This document shows, in pieces, positions 61,879 through 64,000 of a stretch of DNA of 64,000 bases. This DNA is from Candidatus Nitrosopelagicus sp. (lineage in GTDB: Archaea > Thermoproteota > Nitrososphaeria > Nitrososphaerales > Nitrosopumilaceae). The stretch spans positions 1-64,000 of the forward strand of contig JAOMBO010000002.1 in NCBI GenBank assembly GCA_028344575.1. Reading direction: 5' to 3'. A program made the translations under genes and the position numbers. The notes below the pieces were generated by a model. The model saw nothing but the letters and a program-made list of their open reading frames with translations, made no database searches and had not been told where the DNA came from. The first letter of the stretch is position 1; each line of letters starts with the position of its first letter.

Positions 61879-62535
61879 ATGATGGGAGATCGCGACTATA
61901 GGTCGGTTATTCAAAATTCAGTCGAATCAGTTGGAAGAGAGCTAGAATATAGATTCAAGAAAGATGACATATCAAAAATCCATGCAAGTGAAGTAACAGG
62001 ATGCCTCAGAAGAGCATTTTATGATAGAACAGATGAAATTGAAAAAGATAGAACCAGTTTTTCAGATCTAATAGGAGGTATGTTTAGACAGTTAGATTAT
62101 GGTGCAAAACCTCAAGATTTTTCCCTAGAAGATATCAATCTACAAGCTCAAGCAGACCTGATTGTAGATGATTTAGTAATGGTTTTCAGATCAACTGGAG
62201 ATTTTCCAGAGAGCCCAAATGCAAAAGATTTGTTGTACATTAACGCATGTATGTACGCATACGAAAAGGTTGATGGAGTTATAATTTACATAAACGGAAA
62301 AGGTGATGAGATATCATTTTCAGTTACAAAACATAAGAAAATGTTCGAAGAAACTATCAGAAGAGTTCGCGTACTAAACGATTTACTAAAAGAGAAAAAG
62401 ACCCCAATTTTAGAGACATCTGTAGAATGTACAGATTGTCAATATTTTGAAAGATGTTATACAAATAGGAAGGCTGGGAAGACCATCAACTTCTTTGGTG
62501 CAGGAAAAGACTTCCTCGACAGCATGAAATCTTAG
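61879..62535 (+). CDS. Cas4/RecB-like Fe-S protein with degraded nuclease site
   Basis: This 218-residue protein has the Cas4 layout: a lone cysteine early in SEVTGCLRRAFYDRTDE (about 43) and a cluster VECTDCQYFERCYTNRKAG near the C-terminus, giving four ligands for a 4Fe-4S cluster. The PD-(D/E)XK core aspartate is in LQAQADLIVDD. The following strand, where E-x-K is expected, reads VMVFRSTGDF, so the Glu and Lys are replaced. It is therefore probably a non-cutting DNA-binding relative. No CRISPR array or other cas gene is nearby. Confidence 0.75.
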   Translation: MMGDRDYRSVIQNSVESVGRELEYRFKKDDISKIHASEVTGCLRRAFYDRTDEIEKDRTSFSDLIGGMFRQLDYGAKPQDFSLEDINLQAQADLIVDDLVMVFRSTGDFPESPNAKDLLYINACMYAYEKVDGVIIYINGKGDEISFSVTKHKKMFEETIRRVRVLNDLLKEKKTPILETSVECTDCQYFERCYTNRKAGKTINFFGAGKDFLDSMKS

Positions 62536-62579
62536 ATAAAAATAAGAAAAAGAAAAGAAAATTCTTTTGTGGTTTTAGT

Positions 62580-62693
62580 TTATTCGCCTGGTTCTTCTGG
62601 GTGGCCTTTGCCTCTAAGTGCAAATGTAACTACTGCTAATGCGATTGCTACGCCAATTGCTGAACCGAATGCGGCCATATCTGCTTCTGCCAT
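62580..62693 (-). CDS. Small single-span membrane protein
   Basis: This 37-codon frame begins MAEADMAAFGSAIGVAIALA. It has one membrane span (GSAIGVAIALAVVTFALRG) and a polar tail rich in Pro and Glu (KGHPEEPGE). Third positions use C in several Gly and Ala codons, as in amt, which suggests strong expression. It could be a small subunit of a membrane complex; no partner is identified. Confidence 0.6.
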   Translation of the reverse strand: MAEADMAAFGSAIGVAIALAVVTFALRGKGHPEEPGE

Positions 62694-62757
62694 GGTGAAA
62701 TCTTTTAGAAATAGAATATAACGTGTTGTATCATAATTTTGAAAAATTGTGATACTA

Positions 62758-63309
62758 TTACTTAGTGAATTCGAAGAATACTTCGTTTTCTCCGCCTGCA
62801 GTCATAGAACTGAGGTTGTAGTATGCCTCACCAGTAACTCTCCACTTAGGATCGCCATTTTCTAATGCACTCCACAATTCAGGAATATTGCCATTATTCT
62901 TGATAGTAAACTCATCTGAGATAATACTTGGTCTATCACTTAGAATTGTGAAGTAATTTGATGCAGATACTATTCCACCAGGAGCGGCTCTATCGCCAAT
63001 TGATTTTACACCAATCTTCATATCATCTTCATAGACAGTATAACGAATCATTTCCAAGATTACACCTTTGTAATTTGGGTTTGTGACCTTGAATGAGATT
63101 TCAACAAATGCGGTTCTTTCATCAACGTCTAGAATCTCTACATCTTCAAGCTCAATGATTAATGGAATTAATGTAGGCATTCCACCAGAAGTACCGATAC
63201 GAACCTCGCTTGAGGTATCATCGATAATTGAGGTACCTGAATATGCAATTATCAGAATTACTACCGCAAATGCGCCAATAACTCCAAGAACAGGTATTTT
63301 TGGATTCAA
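62758..63309 (-). CDS. Membrane-anchored protein with LEA14/WHy-like domain
   Basis: In this 183-residue protein an N-terminal span (PVLGVIGAFAVVILIIAYSG) is followed by a beta-sandwich with the LEA type-2 pattern: FVEISFKVTNPNYKGVILEM, then RYTVYEDDMKIGVKSIGDRA, and a C-terminal VTGEAYYNLSSM strand. Such domains are stress or lipid-related in plants and of unknown role in archaea. It is divergent from the 63376 gene. Confidence 0.75.
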   Translation of the reverse strand: MNPKIPVLGVIGAFAVVILIIAYSGTSIIDDTSSEVRIGTSGGMPTLIPLIIELEDVEILDVDERTAFVEISFKVTNPNYKGVILEMIRYTVYEDDMKIGVKSIGDRAAPGGIVSASNYFTILSDRPSIISDEFTIKNNGNIPELWSALENGDPKWRVTGEAYYNLSSMTAGGENEVFFEFTK

Positions 63310-63375
63310 TAAAAATTTCTTGTTTTTTGTTCATAAAAAGGAACCTAAAATATAGCACTAGTACTGAAGGAGATT

Positions 63376-63729
63376 ATGCAGTATTTTCAGGCGGTTCAGG
63401 AAGGCAAAAAACGAGCAAATGAAGCTCAAATGAAATTATTTGATGTTGCAGGATTTGCCATGTTAACTCTGACTACAAAAAAGAAGGATGGAAAATTTAT
63501 TCCCATAGGAGTGGAGAACTACTGTGCTGCAATACATCGACCTGAGGGGTATTTGGTAATCTTAGTTGATGCAGAAGGCTATACCAAAGCACAGACAAAG
63601 GATTTAGAAAAAGAAGAGGCTGCAAAGATTTATTCCAAAGTTGAAGAATCAGGAATTGAGCAATTTCCCGGAAATCAAATTACAATTTGGACAGAGACAT
63701 TTGATACGATTCAATCAGAATTCAAATAA
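63376..63729 (+). CDS. Conserved hypothetical protein
   Basis: This 117-residue soluble protein has a mixed alpha/beta pattern (RANEAQMKLFDVAGFAMLTL, PEGYLVILVDAEGYTKAQTK). No family is recognised. The sequence is compact, acidic at the C-terminus and lacks cysteine pairs beyond a single Cys. Strand pattern and clean start (GGAG before the ATG) support a real gene. Its 3' end converges with the TPR gene. Confidence 0.7.
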   Translation: MQYFQAVQEGKKRANEAQMKLFDVAGFAMLTLTTKKKDGKFIPIGVENYCAAIHRPEGYLVILVDAEGYTKAQTKDLEKEEAAKIYSKVEESGIEQFPGNQITIWTETFDTIQSEFK

Positions 63730-63736
63730 TATAATT

Positions 63737-64000
63737 TTAGATTGTAACTGCTTTAAACTCATTTAGATTTTTGATATCAATAAAATCAATATCACATTTT
63801 GCTTGTTCCTTGTATGCAGCATCTAATTTTATCAATTGAGATAATACCTCTAATCCCTCTGTGAGTTTCCCGGATTTGATTAAAGATGATGCCATATTGT
63901 ACATTCCAGTCTTACTGTCTGGTTTTACCTTCAAAACTAAATCAAAACATTCTATGGCCGGATTATACTGTTCAATTTTGTGATAGCATAATCCCTTATT
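63737..64000 (-). CDS. Tetratricopeptide-repeat protein, cut by window edge
   Basis: The minus-strand frame stays open to the end of the window, so the 5' part is missing. Visible are one TPR-like unit (GLCYHKIEQYNPAIECFDLV, LKVKPDS) and a second (KTGMYNMASSLIKSGKLTEG, LEVLSQLIKLD). It ends in a charged tail. TPR proteins mediate protein-protein contacts; the partner is unknown. A TTG at 63934 could be read as a start, but upstream codons continue the repeat, so it is internal. Confidence 0.75.
   Translation of the reverse strand, partial: NKGLCYHKIEQYNPAIECFDLVLKVKPDSKTGMYNMASSLIKSGKLTEGLEVLSQLIKLDAAYKEQAKCDIDFIDIKNLNEFKAVTI

Noticed and set aside
61879-62535. Cas4-like protein as part of a CRISPR-Cas system
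   Set aside because: No repeat-spacer array and no other cas gene is visible in the window.
63737-63934. A complete 65-residue protein starting at the TTG at 63934
   Set aside because: The frame continues upstream to the window edge with TPR-like residues, so the gene is cut, not short.

Overview
The window is a gene-dense, AT-rich stretch of archaeal chromosome. It most likely comes from a marine ammonia-oxidising archaeon of the Nitrosopumilus type (Thaumarchaeota/Nitrososphaerota). The evidence is archaeal information genes (thermosome, L44e, S27e, S19e, NAC, TFE, Nep1, RNase P Rpp21, aTrm56, PDCD5), an A-type ATP synthase, an Amt with a signal peptide, blue-copper and CopC/CopD proteins, B12 synthesis beside a B12-dependent ribonucleotide reductase, archaeal riboflavin genes and a DUF35-linked thiolase. 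I see no insertion sequence, prophage, integrase or CRISPR array. Only one tRNA was found.

Layout. 1-342: non-coding, with nested inverted repeats that look like a structured RNA or 3' element. 343-4320: thermosome, adenine deaminase, L44e, S27e. 4303-8494: late cobalamin operon (cobY, cobS, cbiB, a short cobQ without its amidotransferase domain, a cobD/hisC-like aminotransferase). 8574-14103: aspartate-semialdehyde dehydrogenase family, Lrp regulator, heme/protoheme prenyltransferase, DUF1059, an enoyl-CoA-reductase-type MDR enzyme, a UbiD-family decarboxylase and a small PAC3-like protein. 14120-20189: zinc-ribbon repeat protein, RuvC-fold protein, coiled-coil protein, NAC, PUA protein, PhoU, HflX, aTrm56, TFE. 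20186-24509: riboflavin operon containing an unassigned amidohydrolase. 24543-28399: CitE-like lyase, second MDR paralog, PDCD5, S19e, Rpp21, tRNA-Gly, Nep1. 28404-34781: secreted TIM-barrel protein, NrdJ, and a regulator-like protein built from a winged helix, an ATP-cone and a degenerate NrdD domain. 34851-38708: DUF35/thiolase pair, topoisomerase-type zinc finger, nitrilase, tautomerase, rhomboid.

38756-47961 is a cluster of exported proteins: plastocyanin-like protein, CopC-CopD-propeller fusion, and several beta-rich proteins. In five of them signal-peptide cleavage would expose an N-terminal histidine. 48171-56704: divergent pyrB/pyrI and the A-ATP synthase (K, a 43-residue protein, D, B, A, E, and divergent I). 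56713-64000: rhodanese, Amt, ATP synthase subunit C placed far from its operon, a Cas4-like protein with a degraded active site, and small membrane or unknown proteins, ending in a TPR gene cut by the window edge.

The most interesting points are the N-terminal-histidine copper cluster, the NrdD-derived regulator with palindromes upstream of nrdJ, the amidohydrolase in the riboflavin operon (a candidate for a missing step), the amidotransferase-less CobQ, and the structured element at 181-348. All functions are read from sequence by eye. No database search was run.
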